37,533 bases of DNA from DASQPE01 sp041488455. GTDB taxonomy: Bacteria > Gemmatimonadota > Gemmatimonadetes > Gemmatimonadales > GWC2-71-9. Under the pieces are notes generated by a model that saw only the letters and a program-made list of their open reading frames with translations, had not been told where the DNA came from and did no database searches. Positions 26,618 through 33,295 of the stretch are shown one piece after another. Numbering within the stretch: the first letter of the stretch is position 1; every line of letters begins with the position of its first letter. The position numbers and the translations under genes are program-made. Location of the stretch: the NCBI GenBank assembly GCA_041488455.1, contig JBGPPG010000019.1:1-37533 (forward strand), read 5' to 3'.

Positions 26618-27193
26618 ATGCGGCTCCGCTGCATTGCACTCCTGGCCGCGACGCTGGGTACCGCCTCTGTCCTGGCCGCCCAGGGCCCCGGCGGTTACGG
26701 CCCTTCCGGCGGCTACGGACCGTCCGGTGGCGGCGGCCGGCGGGGCGGGGGCATGGGCGGCCGCGGGATGGGCAGCCAGTCATTCGACCTCCCGTCCCCC
26801 GAGGACATCGACGGTCCGCCCACGCCGGGTACCTTCAAGCAGCTCTTCGCGCTCACAAACCCCCAGGCCGACCAGTACAGCCACGGATGGGACAGCCTGA
26901 TGGCCCAAAGCACGCCCCAGCGTGACAGCGCCCGGGTCGCCCGCCAGACGATGCGGTCCGCCTTCCAGGACCACGACCGGGATGCGGCCCAGCAGCAGGC
27001 CAAGGTGCTCGAGCGGTTGGGGAAGGACCTGCGCAAGCGGGACGAGGCGTTCGACAAGTCGCTGGGCTTCCTGACGAATGATCAGCGGAAGCAGTATGAC
27101 AACTGGAAGAAGGAGCAGAAGAAGGCCCAGGAGGACGAGCGGCATCAGCGCTTCCGGGGGAACGGGGCCGACGGGTCACAGGGGTCGTCATGA
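26618..27193 (+). CDS. Secreted Gly-rich, Spy/CpxP-like helical protein
   Basis: 191 residues: a signal peptide ending near VLAAQG, a glycine/proline/tyrosine-rich stretch (GGYGPSGGYGPSGGGGRRGG and following, about 22-55), then a charged helical domain (about 75-175). Regular heptad-like spacing there (DSARVARQTMRSAFQDHDRD, QQQAKVLERLGKDLRKRDE) and TNDQRKQYDNWKK recall Spy/CpxP-type periplasmic adaptors. Sequence resemblance is general and the function is inferred. AAGGA stands 9 bp before the ATG. Its stop overlaps the sigma factor start (ATGA). Confidence 0.68.
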   Translation: MRLRCIALLAATLGTASVLAAQGPGGYGPSGGYGPSGGGGRRGGGMGGRGMGSQSFDLPSPEDIDGPPTPGTFKQLFALTNPQADQYSHGWDSLMAQSTPQRDSARVARQTMRSAFQDHDRDAAQQQAKVLERLGKDLRKRDEAFDKSLGFLTNDQRKQYDNWKKEQKKAQEDERHQRFRGNGADGSQGSS

Positions 27194-27885
27194 GTCGCGC
27201 TGCCCCGCCGATCGCCATCCCGCTGCCACCGGTGGTGCTCCCGGCCCCGCCACCGGAGGCGCCGGCGAGCCGGGACGCTTCTCTCCCGCCGCGAGGCCGT
27301 GAGATCACGCAACGAATCAGTGTCTCGCCGCGTATGCCTGGTGTGCCCGATTCAGAGTTGGTAGCCCGCCTCGTCGAGGGCGACGAGGAGGCGTTCGGGC
27401 GCCTCGTCGCCGAGCACGGACCGGCGGCTCGGCGCCTCGCCCGGCTCGTGCTGCGGGACGCCAACGACGCGGATGACGCCGTACAGGACGGGCTCCTGGC
27501 GGCCTGGAGGTCGATCGGGCGGTTCGACCCGCAGCGGCCGTTCCGGCCATGGCTGATGCGGATCGTCCTGAATGCCGCACGCGACCTGCGCCGCCGCCGC
27601 ACCGTGCGGCAGACCCAGGCCCTCGCCGGCGACGAGACCAGCCGCGATGCGCCGCCGGACCGCCAGGCGGGCCGCGCGTTGCTTCGGGCCCGGTTGGCGG
27701 AGGCGCTCGCGACCCTTCCGGAGCGGGCGCGCGTGGCTGTTACCCTGTTCGACGCCGAAGGCTATTCTCACGGTGAGATCGCAGAGCTGCTCGATGTCCC
27801 TGAGGGCACCGTCCGCTCCGATGTCTTTCACGCGCGGCGGAATCTGCGCGTATTGCTGGCGCCCTTTCTCGAGGAGGTGGGATGA
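27190..27885 (+). CDS. ECF-family RNA polymerase sigma factor
   Basis: 231 residues. Region 2 (about 54-120) has DSELVARLVEGDEEAFGRLV, DANDADDAVQDGLLAAWRSI and FRPWLMRIVLNAARD. Region 4 (about 170-222) has LPERARVAVTLFDAEGYSHG, EIAELLDVPEGTVRSDVFHA and RRNLR. The first about 48 residues are proline-rich and unlike sigma factors; an internal ATG at 27334 would give a standard-length protein, but 27190 overlaps the upstream stop as ATGA. It is coupled downstream to a membrane protein likely to be its anti-sigma factor. Confidence 0.9.
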   Translation: MSRAAPPIAIPLPPVVLPAPPPEAPASRDASLPPRGREITQRISVSPRMPGVPDSELVARLVEGDEEAFGRLVAEHGPAARRLARLVLRDANDADDAVQDGLLAAWRSIGRFDPQRPFRPWLMRIVLNAARDLRRRRTVRQTQALAGDETSRDAPPDRQAGRALLRARLAEALATLPERARVAVTLFDAEGYSHGEIAELLDVPEGTVRSDVFHARRNLRVLLAPFLEEVG

Positions 27886-28268
27886 AAGACTTTGACTCGT
27901 TCGATCATCGCCCGGATCCGGCCCTCGGCCGGCTTCTGCGCGAGCACATGGTGCAGGGCGATGACCACGAATTCGTCGTCCGCATGCAGGCGGCGGCGCG
28001 CCAGGCCGGGTTGGGCCGGCGCGCGACGCGGCCGTGGCGGACCCGCACCGATTGGAGCGTGCCCGACGGCTGGTTCCGTCCGGGCATCGCCGCCGCCGCC
28101 GCCGTGCTGCTCTGTGCGCTGGTGGGGGCGCAGGTGGTCGAGCATCGGTCCGCTCCGGCGTCGCTTGCCGAGGCCCTTCGGCCCGCGGAAGCACCGTCCG
28201 AGCTGTTCGCCGCCGATGCGCAGCTCGATCCCCAACTCCTGCTCTCGCCACTGCTGGAGGTGCAATGA
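27882..28268 (+). CDS. Single-pass membrane protein, putative anti-sigma factor
   Basis: The 128-residue product has a charged cytoplasmic N-terminal part (about 1-65), one membrane segment (about 67-85, PGIAAAAAVLLCALVGAQVV) and a short outer tail. Its position after the ECF gene with an ATGA overlap and its topology fit an anti-sigma factor. It has no HxxxCxxC zinc motif, so it is not a ZAS-type protein. The function is inferred from context only. Confidence 0.65.
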   Translation: MKDFDSFDHRPDPALGRLLREHMVQGDDHEFVVRMQAAARQAGLGRRATRPWRTRTDWSVPDGWFRPGIAAAAAVLLCALVGAQVVEHRSAPASLAEALRPAEAPSELFAADAQLDPQLLLSPLLEVQ

Positions 28269-28645
28269 CCTCGCGGGGGCGCGCGACGCTGCTGCTAGTC
28301 GTCGTGTTCGTCGCGGGTGTGGGTGTAGGCGTGGCGGGGCTCAGGCTGCTCGGCCCACGGCGGGGCGGGCGGCCGACCACCGACCGGGCGGTCGAGATGC
28401 TGGGGCACCGCCTCAAGCTTCGGAATGCCCAGCGGGACAGCGTGCGGGCCGTGCTGGAGCGCCACCGGCCGGAGCTCGATTCGGTCTGGGGGGCGTTCCG
28501 CCCGCGGTTCGATTCGCTTCAGCACGTGATCGGGAAGGAAATCGAAGCCCAGCTCGATCCCGATCAGCGGGACAAGTTCGCCCAGCTCCGCCAGGAGTTC
28601 GAGCAGCGCCGCCGCGATCGTCCCCCTCCGCCACCGGTCCCATAG
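28265..28645 (+). CDS. Membrane-anchored Spy/CnrX-like heavy-metal-sensor-type protein
   Basis: The 126-residue protein has an N-terminal membrane anchor (about 7-28) and an extracytoplasmic helical domain with LKLRNAQRDSVRAVLERHRP, GKEIEAQLDPDQRDKFAQLR and a proline tail. LDPDQRDKF resembles the Spy/CnrX/ZraP-type periplasmic sensors. The protein lacks an evident His cluster, so metal binding is not supported. ATG overlaps the preceding stop. It closes a four-gene coupled set: Spy-like, sigma, anti-sigma-like, Spy-like. Confidence 0.66.
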   Translation: MTSRGRATLLLVVVFVAGVGVGVAGLRLLGPRRGGRPTTDRAVEMLGHRLKLRNAQRDSVRAVLERHRPELDSVWGAFRPRFDSLQHVIGKEIEAQLDPDQRDKFAQLRQEFEQRRRDRPPPPPVP

Positions 28646-28655
28646 CAAGCCGGAG

Positions 28656-28669
28656 CTCAAGCTAGCGAA
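28656..28669. repeat. Copy 2 of the 14-bp element
   Basis: CTCAAGCTAGCGAA lies 10 bp after the operon stop and about 45 bp before the next start. It differs by one base from 25816-25829. It may be a regulator site in the promoter of the 28714 operon. Confidence 0.4.
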
Positions 28670-28675
28670 TTGCGC

Positions 28676-28704
28676 TTGGCGGCTCCGCGGGCCCCGGCGA
28701 TATT
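28676..28704 (+). promoter_or_regulatory. Possible promoter of the 28714 operon
   Basis: TTGGCG, a 17-bp spacer and GATATT, then 9-10 bp to the ATG at 28714. Each hexamer matches consensus at 4 of 6 positions. The preceding 14-bp element would lie just upstream of -35. Confidence 0.35.
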
Positions 28705-28713
28705 GGCCGGACG

Positions 28714-28836
28714 ATGACCGGCACCCGCGAATCCCAGCCCCGGCCGCTGCCGCCCGCGCCCACAGCTCGCCGTCCCAAGGACGGCGAGTTGGACGCGTTG
28801 CTGGCTCCCGCCGTGCTGGGCCGGCTCGCGGGGTGA
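28714..28836 (+). CDS. Putative 40-residue small protein upstream of hisN
   Basis: An ATG-initiated frame of 40 codons ends in TGA that overlaps the GTG of the phosphatase gene (GTGA). About 36 of 40 codons end in G or C, as in true genes here. The peptide is proline-rich at first (PRPLPPAPTARRPKDGE) and then helical (LDALLAPAVLGRLAG). I recognise no family. It may be a real small protein or a translated leader that couples to hisN. Confidence 0.5.
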   Translation: MTGTRESQPRPLPPAPTARRPKDGELDALLAPAVLGRLAG

Positions 28837-29627
28837 GCCTGCTCGACGCGGCGGCCCTCGCCCGGGCGCGCGACCTCGCGATGGCGGCGGCGCGCGCGCC
28901 GCGCGAGGTGATCCTCGCGCGCTTCCGCGCTCCCGACCTCGGCGTCGAGACGAAGGCCGACGGATCTCCCGTCACGGCCGCGGACCGGGCGGCCGAAGCG
29001 ATCATCCGCCACCGGCTCCGGGCCTCCACTGAGCTCGGTCAGTTCGAAATCCTGGGCGAAGAGGGCGGAGCGGAGGCTGGCTCGGGAGGCTGCCGTTGGC
29101 TGGTGGATCCGATCGATGGCACCCGGGCCTTCGCCCGGGGCCTGCCCACCTTCGGGACGATCGTGGCGCTGGAGGAGCGGGCGTCGGGCCAGGGCCTCGT
29201 CGGCGTGATCCACTTGCCGGTGACGGACGAGACGCTCGCGGGAGCGAGCGGGCTCGGGGCGGAGCGCGAGGGACGGCCGCTCCGGGCCTCGGAGGCGGCG
29301 GACCTGCGGACCGCGATCGTCGCGATGCCCGACGTCGTCGATTTCCGCCGGGCCGGGATGGAGCGCGGCTGGGCGGCCGTCCATCGGGCCTGCGACCGCG
29401 TGCGGGGGTACACGGACTGCTGGGCTCACGCCCTCGTGATCGCCGGCGTGGTGGACGCGATGGTGGAGGCGGGCCTGAGCCCGTGGGACGTGCGCGCCAC
29501 CGAAGTACTGATCGGCGAAGCCGGCGGAGCGTATCGGGCCCGACCGTCCCGCACGGAGGGTAAGGTGGACGTAATTTTCGGAAGCTCAGGCCTCGTGCCC
29601 CGACTCGAGGAGCTCGCCTTCGGATGA
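28833..29627 (+). CDS. hisN: Inositol monophosphatase-family phosphatase, HisN-like histidinol-phosphatase
   Basis: The 264-residue protein has the Mg-dependent lithium-sensitive phosphatase motifs: VTAADRAAE, the Glu pair in ILGEEGG, WLVDPIDGTRAF and, near the C-terminus, GLSPWDVRATEVLIGEAGG. The wording (PVTAADRAAEAIIR, DGTRAFARGLPTFGTI) is closest to the HisN group, so histidinol-phosphate is the likely substrate, but no other his gene is nearby. Inositol-phosphate or 3'-phosphoadenosine-5'-phosphate activity cannot be excluded. GTG start overlaps the small ORF; the stop overlaps the next gene (ATGA). Confidence 0.85.
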   Translation: MSLLDAAALARARDLAMAAARAPREVILARFRAPDLGVETKADGSPVTAADRAAEAIIRHRLRASTELGQFEILGEEGGAEAGSGGCRWLVDPIDGTRAFARGLPTFGTIVALEERASGQGLVGVIHLPVTDETLAGASGLGAEREGRPLRASEAADLRTAIVAMPDVVDFRRAGMERGWAAVHRACDRVRGYTDCWAHALVIAGVVDAMVEAGLSPWDVRATEVLIGEAGGAYRARPSRTEGKVDVIFGSSGLVPRLEELAFG

Positions 29628-30556
29628 GTGGGCTGTTCCGGGGCCGCTGGGTCGCCACCGCGCTCGCGCTCGCCTGGGCCGCGGCCTCGCTTCGAATGGG
29701 TCGGTCGATACCGGCCGACAGCCTCGTCTTCTGGACGGCCGGGCGGGCGCTGCTTCACGGTGGCGATCCGTACACTGCGGTCGCCGGGCTCGGCACCGGG
29801 TATCCGCTCTTCTACCCGATCAGCGCCATCGTTCTGGTGGCGCCGCTCGCGTGGCTCCCGTGGCCGCTGTTCCACGTCGTGAGCATGGGGCTCTCCGGTT
29901 TCGCCTTCGGCTGGGCGGCGGAGCGGTACGGGCGGGGGCTCATGGCCGCCGCGCTGAGCGCTGGGTTCGCCGAGGCCATGGTGGAGGGCCAATGGTCACC
30001 GCTCCTGACGGCCGCGGCTGTGATTCCGACCCTCGGGTTCGTATGGGGCGCTAAGCCGTCAGTCGGAGCAGCGCTCTTTGCCGGATTCCCCTCGCGGCGC
30101 GCCCTGCTCGGTGCCGCGGTGTTGCTGGCGGTGGGCACTGTTCTCCGCCCAACTTGGCTTCCGGCATGGCTCGCGGCGCTCGAACAGAGCAACCATGTCG
30201 CGCCGGTGCTCCGGCCCGGCGGCCTCCTGCTCCTGCTCGCCCTCATCCGCTGGCGACGCCCCGAAGCGCGGGTCCTGGCTGCGCTCGCGTTGGTGCCGCA
30301 AACCACCGTGCTCTACGAGACCGTACCGTTGTTCCTGATCCCGGCTACGCCCCGGGAGGGCTACGCGCTTGCCCTGGCGTCCTACGTTGCGGCGTTCCTC
30401 CAGACCTGGGCTGTGCCGCCCGGTGCCGTGAGCCTGACCGCCTCGGTCGCGGCGCGTTGGCCGATCGTCGCGGTGCTGGTCTGGTTGCCGGCACTCGTCC
30501 TGGTCCTGCGGCGACCGAACTCGGCTGACGCGCACCTGGAAGCGACAACACCTTGA
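29624..30556 (+). CDS. Polytopic membrane protein, GT87 (DUF2029)-like
   Basis: 310 residues with about 8-9 hydrophobic segments. The N-terminal half has FWTAGRALLHGGDPYTAV followed by FYPISAIVLVAPLAWLPW, the pattern seen in polyprenol-phosphate-mannose-dependent GT87 glycosyltransferases (AGRALLxGxDPY, YPPxxxLLxxP). The family is usually longer (about 400 residues), so it may be a reduced or divergent member. It is coupled to hisN upstream and the L,D-transpeptidase-like gene downstream (TTGA). Confidence 0.65.
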   Translation: MSGLFRGRWVATALALAWAAASLRMGRSIPADSLVFWTAGRALLHGGDPYTAVAGLGTGYPLFYPISAIVLVAPLAWLPWPLFHVVSMGLSGFAFGWAAERYGRGLMAAALSAGFAEAMVEGQWSPLLTAAAVIPTLGFVWGAKPSVGAALFAGFPSRRALLGAAVLLAVGTVLRPTWLPAWLAALEQSNHVAPVLRPGGLLLLLALIRWRRPEARVLAALALVPQTTVLYETVPLFLIPATPREGYALALASYVAAFLQTWAVPPGAVSLTASVAARWPIVAVLVWLPALVLVLRRPNSADAHLEATTP

Positions 30557-31290
30557 GAATCGCCTTGCTTCCTCTCCTCGGACTCGTTGCCTGCGCGGGA
30601 CAGCCGGCGCCCCGCGCGCCATCGCCTGGTTCTCGTCAAATCGTCGTGGTCCGCACGCCCGGCTGGGACGCCACGACCGGATGGCTCCGGCGCTACGAGC
30701 GCACGCCCGACCGCCCGTGGGTGCCGGTGGGCGACTCGATCCTGGTAGTGGTTGGGCGCACCGGTCTCGCGTGGGGGATCGGCGTCCGAGTGGCGCCCGA
30801 GGCCGGCGAGCCGGTCAAGCGCGAGGGCGACGGCAAGTCCCCCGCGGGCGAGTTCCAGCTCGGCGCTGCGTTCGGATATGCCCCAGCGGACTCGGCGGAC
30901 GGGCTACGGATCGCGTACGTCCAGGCTACTCCCACCCTCCAGTGCGTGGAGGACCCGGCCTCGGGCCACTACAACGAGCTGCGGTTCCGCCCGGCTGACG
31001 GACCCCCGCCGTGGGCCAGCGCGGAGGAGATGCGCCGCTCCGACGAGGCGTACCGCTGGGGTGTCGTCGTCGAGCACAACAGCGGGTGGCAACGAGTGGC
31101 AGGCGGAGGCTCCTGCATCTTTCTCCACGTCTGGAGCGGACCCGCGTCGCCGACGGCGGGCTGCACCGCCATGGACGTCGACCGGCTCGTGGAGGTCATG
31201 CGGTGGCTCGATGCGGCTCGGACTCCCGTGCTCGTACAGCTGCCGGACCCCGTCTACGCCCGGCTCAAGGCGGCCTGGGAGCTTCCCTGA
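30553..31290 (+). CDS. L,D-transpeptidase (YkuD-like) family lipoprotein
   Basis: 245 residues with a lipoprotein signal (LLGLVAC). The catalytic-type region contains REGDGKSPAGEFQLGAAFGY, EEMRRSDEAYRWGVVVEHN, GGGSCIFLHVWSGP and TAGCTAM. The His and Cys of HVW...GCTAM correspond to the usual HxxG...GC(V/I)R active site of L,D-transpeptidases, and this variant is common in the ErfK/YbiS-like group. It would link or remodel peptidoglycan peptides in the envelope. The start is TTG at 30553, overlapping the upstream TGA. Confidence 0.82.
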   Translation: MRIALLPLLGLVACAGQPAPRAPSPGSRQIVVVRTPGWDATTGWLRRYERTPDRPWVPVGDSILVVVGRTGLAWGIGVRVAPEAGEPVKREGDGKSPAGEFQLGAAFGYAPADSADGLRIAYVQATPTLQCVEDPASGHYNELRFRPADGPPPWASAEEMRRSDEAYRWGVVVEHNSGWQRVAGGGSCIFLHVWSGPASPTAGCTAMDVDRLVEVMRWLDAARTPVLVQLPDPVYARLKAAWELP

Positions 31291-31298
31291 GCCGCGGC

Positions 31299-31328
31299 TG
31301 GACGCTCCGGCCCCGGGGCGGCTACACT
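31299..31328 (+). promoter_or_regulatory. Leaderless promoter of the 31335 gene
   Basis: TGGACG (31299-31304), an 18-bp spacer, TACACT (31323-31328), and exactly 6 bp to the ATG at 31335. Confidence 0.5.
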
Positions 31329-31334
31329 CCCCCA

Positions 31335-31964
31335 ATGCGCCTCTGGCTTGCTTCCATGCTTCTCGCGGTCGGCCTGCTCACGCCGCCGTCCGGCCGTGCC
31401 CAGACTGCCGCCTCGCCGCCCCCGACCCCGGGGCGGTTGTCGGACGCGGGTGTGTACCGCGCGTCCGCGCTGGTTGACTCGGTCTACGTGGACCGCCTCA
31501 GCCCGGGGGCGTTCGTCGAGGGCGGCGATTTCGCGTCCTATCTCGTCGCCCGGCTCGGCGTCCGGCCTGTCCCCGACAACCTCGCGATCGACGTGGCGGT
31601 GGATACGGGGGCGGTCACGCTGAGCGGGCGGGTGCAGGACCTGCCCGAGGCGGTGCGGGCGCAGCTCGGCCCGGCCCTGATGTTCCTCGATCCGTCATCG
31701 GTGATCGCGGCGGACGTCTCGCTGCAACGAGCCCGGGTGGGCGTGGTGCGGTTCCACCTCCGCTCGCTGCTCATCAATGGGGCGGCGCTGCCCGAGGGTC
31801 TCCTCGTGCCGCTGATGGCGCAGGTGGGCGCGAACTACCCCGCGCTCACGTCCACCGGACGGGACCTCCTCGTCGCCATTCCGGAGGACGGAACGATGCG
31901 GCTGGCCGAGGGCGGAGTGCGGGTGGCGGTCAAGGCGCCGGCGGGCCGAGCGGGCACGCGCTGA
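31335..31964 (+). CDS. Secreted protein of unknown function
   Basis: 209 residues with a signal peptide (LWLASMLLAVGLL ... PSGRAQT). The mature part shows two beta-rich segments, IDVAVDTGAVTLSGRVQDLP and, later, LLVAIPEDGTMRLAEGGVRV. The first resembles the DGxVTLxGxV phrase of BON domains, but the surrounding helices are not clear and I would not assign the family. It is preceded by a leaderless-type promoter and followed by an independent promoter, so it is probably transcribed alone. Confidence 0.72.
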   Translation: MRLWLASMLLAVGLLTPPSGRAQTAASPPPTPGRLSDAGVYRASALVDSVYVDRLSPGAFVEGGDFASYLVARLGVRPVPDNLAIDVAVDTGAVTLSGRVQDLPEAVRAQLGPALMFLDPSSVIAADVSLQRARVGVVRFHLRSLLINGAALPEGLLVPLMAQVGANYPALTSTGRDLLVAIPEDGTMRLAEGGVRVAVKAPAGRAGTR

Positions 31965-31967
31965 AGC

Positions 31968-31995
31968 TTGCGAGGGCGTACCGGCGCCCTATCTT
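31968..31995 (+). promoter_or_regulatory. Promoter and structured leader of the 32050 gene
   Basis: TTGCGA (31968-31973), a 16-bp spacer, TATCTT (31990-31995). The about 48-nt leader contains a short CCCGG-CAG-CCGGG stem-loop and AAGGAG at 32039-32044, 5 bp before the ATG, unlike the leaderless genes nearby. Confidence 0.5.
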
Positions 31996-32049
31996 CGTGC
32001 GGGAGCCGCCCGGCAGCCGGGCGTAGGGAACACTCACTAAGGAGCGCGC

Positions 32050-32319
32050 ATGTCGGACCAGCAGGGCGGGACGCTCAAGCCCGTCACTCCCGCGCGGGTC
32101 GCGGAGGAGCTGAAGCACCTGAGCGCCATGCTCAAGAACGGCGAGGTGGACGCCTCGGGATACGACCAGCGCTTCGCCCGGATGATCGGCGAGCTGCGGG
32201 ATCGGCGCATCGAAGGCTCGCGCGCCGAGATTCTGACCGCACTCACCCCCCTCAAGGACGACGGCACCGTTTCTGTCGCCGACTGGGCCCGCCTGACCAA
32301 ACAACTCGGCCTTGCTTGA
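32050..32319 (+). CDS. Small hypothetical protein (89 residues)
   Basis: A soluble, charged, helical protein. The wording AEELKHLSAMLKNGEVDASG, YDQRFARMIGELRDRRIEG and VADWARLTKQLGLA suggests three helices. No family was recognised. The AAGGAG Shine-Dalgarno sequence and a separate promoter support expression. The stop overlaps the start region of the aldo/keto reductase by 8 bp. Confidence 0.78.
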   Translation: MSDQQGGTLKPVTPARVAEELKHLSAMLKNGEVDASGYDQRFARMIGELRDRRIEGSRAEILTALTPLKDDGTVSVADWARLTKQLGLA

Positions 32320-33187
32320 ACGGGCCCTCGGGGCCGGGGCGCCCGCCGTCTCCGCCATCGGATTCGGCGGGATGCACCTCTCGCTGCAGGACCGGCCCAC
32401 CGAAGCCCAGGCCATCCGGGTCATCCACGCATCGCTCGACGCCGGCGTCACCCTCATCGACACTGCGAACGTTTACTGTCTGGACGAGAACGAGCTCGGC
32501 CACAACGAGCGGCTGGTCGCGCGGGCGCTTGCCACGTGGCCGGGTGCACGTGAGCGGGTCGTCGTTGCGACCAAGGGCGGGCTGACCCGCCCGGGCGGCC
32601 GCTGGGAGCGTGACGGGCGCCCTGCGTCGCTGGAGCGGGCTTGCGACGAGTCGCTCAAGGCGCTCGGCCTCGAGCGGATCGATCTGTACCAGCTCCACGC
32701 CCCCGATCCCGCCGTGCCGTTCGCCGAGAGCGTCGGGGCGCTGGCCGGGCTCGCGCGCCGGGGCAAGGTCCGCTGGGTCGGACTCTCCAACGTGTCCGTG
32801 AGCCAGATCCGCGAGGCCGAGGCGATCGTCCCGGTCGTGAGCGTGCAGAACCGGCTCAATCCCTTCTTTCGCGAAGCGATCGCCGAGGGTGTGGTCGAGT
32901 ACTGCGGCCGCCACGGCATCGGCTTCCTGGCCTACAGTCCGACCGGCGGCGGCCGGCTCAACCGGAAGCTGCCGGAGCATGCCATGCTCCGGGCAATGGC
33001 GGCCGAGCTGGGATTTTCGCCGCACGCGTTGGTCCTGGCATGGGTGCTGGCCCAGGGGCCAAGCGTGATCGCGATCCCGAGTGCCCGGACGGTCGAGCAC
33101 GCGGTGGACGCAGCGAGGGCGGGGGACGTCGAGCTGAGCCAGGCCGACCTGCGACGCATCTCGGAGGCGGAGTTTTCGAGAGCGTGA
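32312..33187 (+). CDS. Aldo/keto reductase
   Basis: A 291-residue NAD(P)H-dependent AKR barrel. The catalytic tetrad is visible: Asp and Tyr in LIDTANVYCLDENELGHNE, Lys in VVVATKGG and His in DLYQLHAPDP. Cofactor-side phrases VRWVGLSNVS and VIAIPSARTVEHAVDA are typical. TTG start at 32312 overlaps the small gene's stop; there is no ATG early in the frame. Substrate unknown. It ends at the edge of the 33194 heptamer repeat. Confidence 0.92.
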   Translation: MLERALGAGAPAVSAIGFGGMHLSLQDRPTEAQAIRVIHASLDAGVTLIDTANVYCLDENELGHNERLVARALATWPGARERVVVATKGGLTRPGGRWERDGRPASLERACDESLKALGLERIDLYQLHAPDPAVPFAESVGALAGLARRGKVRWVGLSNVSVSQIREAEAIVPVVSVQNRLNPFFREAIAEGVVEYCGRHGIGFLAYSPTGGGRLNRKLPEHAMLRAMAAELGFSPHALVLAWVLAQGPSVIAIPSARTVEHAVDAARAGDVELSQADLRRISEAEFSRA

Positions 33188-33193
33188 ACGGCG

Positions 33194-33278
33194 GTGAACA
33201 GTGAACAGTAAACGGTGAACAGGAGACGCTGGCCTGGGGGGCGGAGCTCCCTGCTCCTGTTCACTGTTTACCGTTCAC
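33194..33278. terminator. Heptamer inverted repeat (GTGAACA family) between the AKR and ispG genes
   Basis: The left arm is GTGAACA units at 33194-33221 plus GGAG; the right arm is 33254-33278. The inner 25-bp arms (33201-33225 and 33254-33278) pair in nearly all positions (three units plus GGAG/CTCC). The 28-nt interior holds a further GC-rich segment. The genes flanking it are in tandem, so it separates two plus-strand units. Confidence 0.65.
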
Positions 33279-33281
33279 GCG

Positions 33282-33287
33282 TATAGT
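33282..33287 (+). promoter_or_regulatory. Probable -10 box of ispG
   Basis: TATAGT, 8 bp before the ATG at 33296. TTCACT (33260-33265), 16 bp upstream, lies inside the right repeat arm and could act as -35, so the terminator arm may double as a promoter element. Confidence 0.4.
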
Positions 33288-33295
33288 TTCTGGCT

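Noticed and set aside
27882..28268. A ZAS-type zinc anti-sigma factor
   Set aside because: No HxxxCxxC motif is present; only context and topology support an anti-sigma role.
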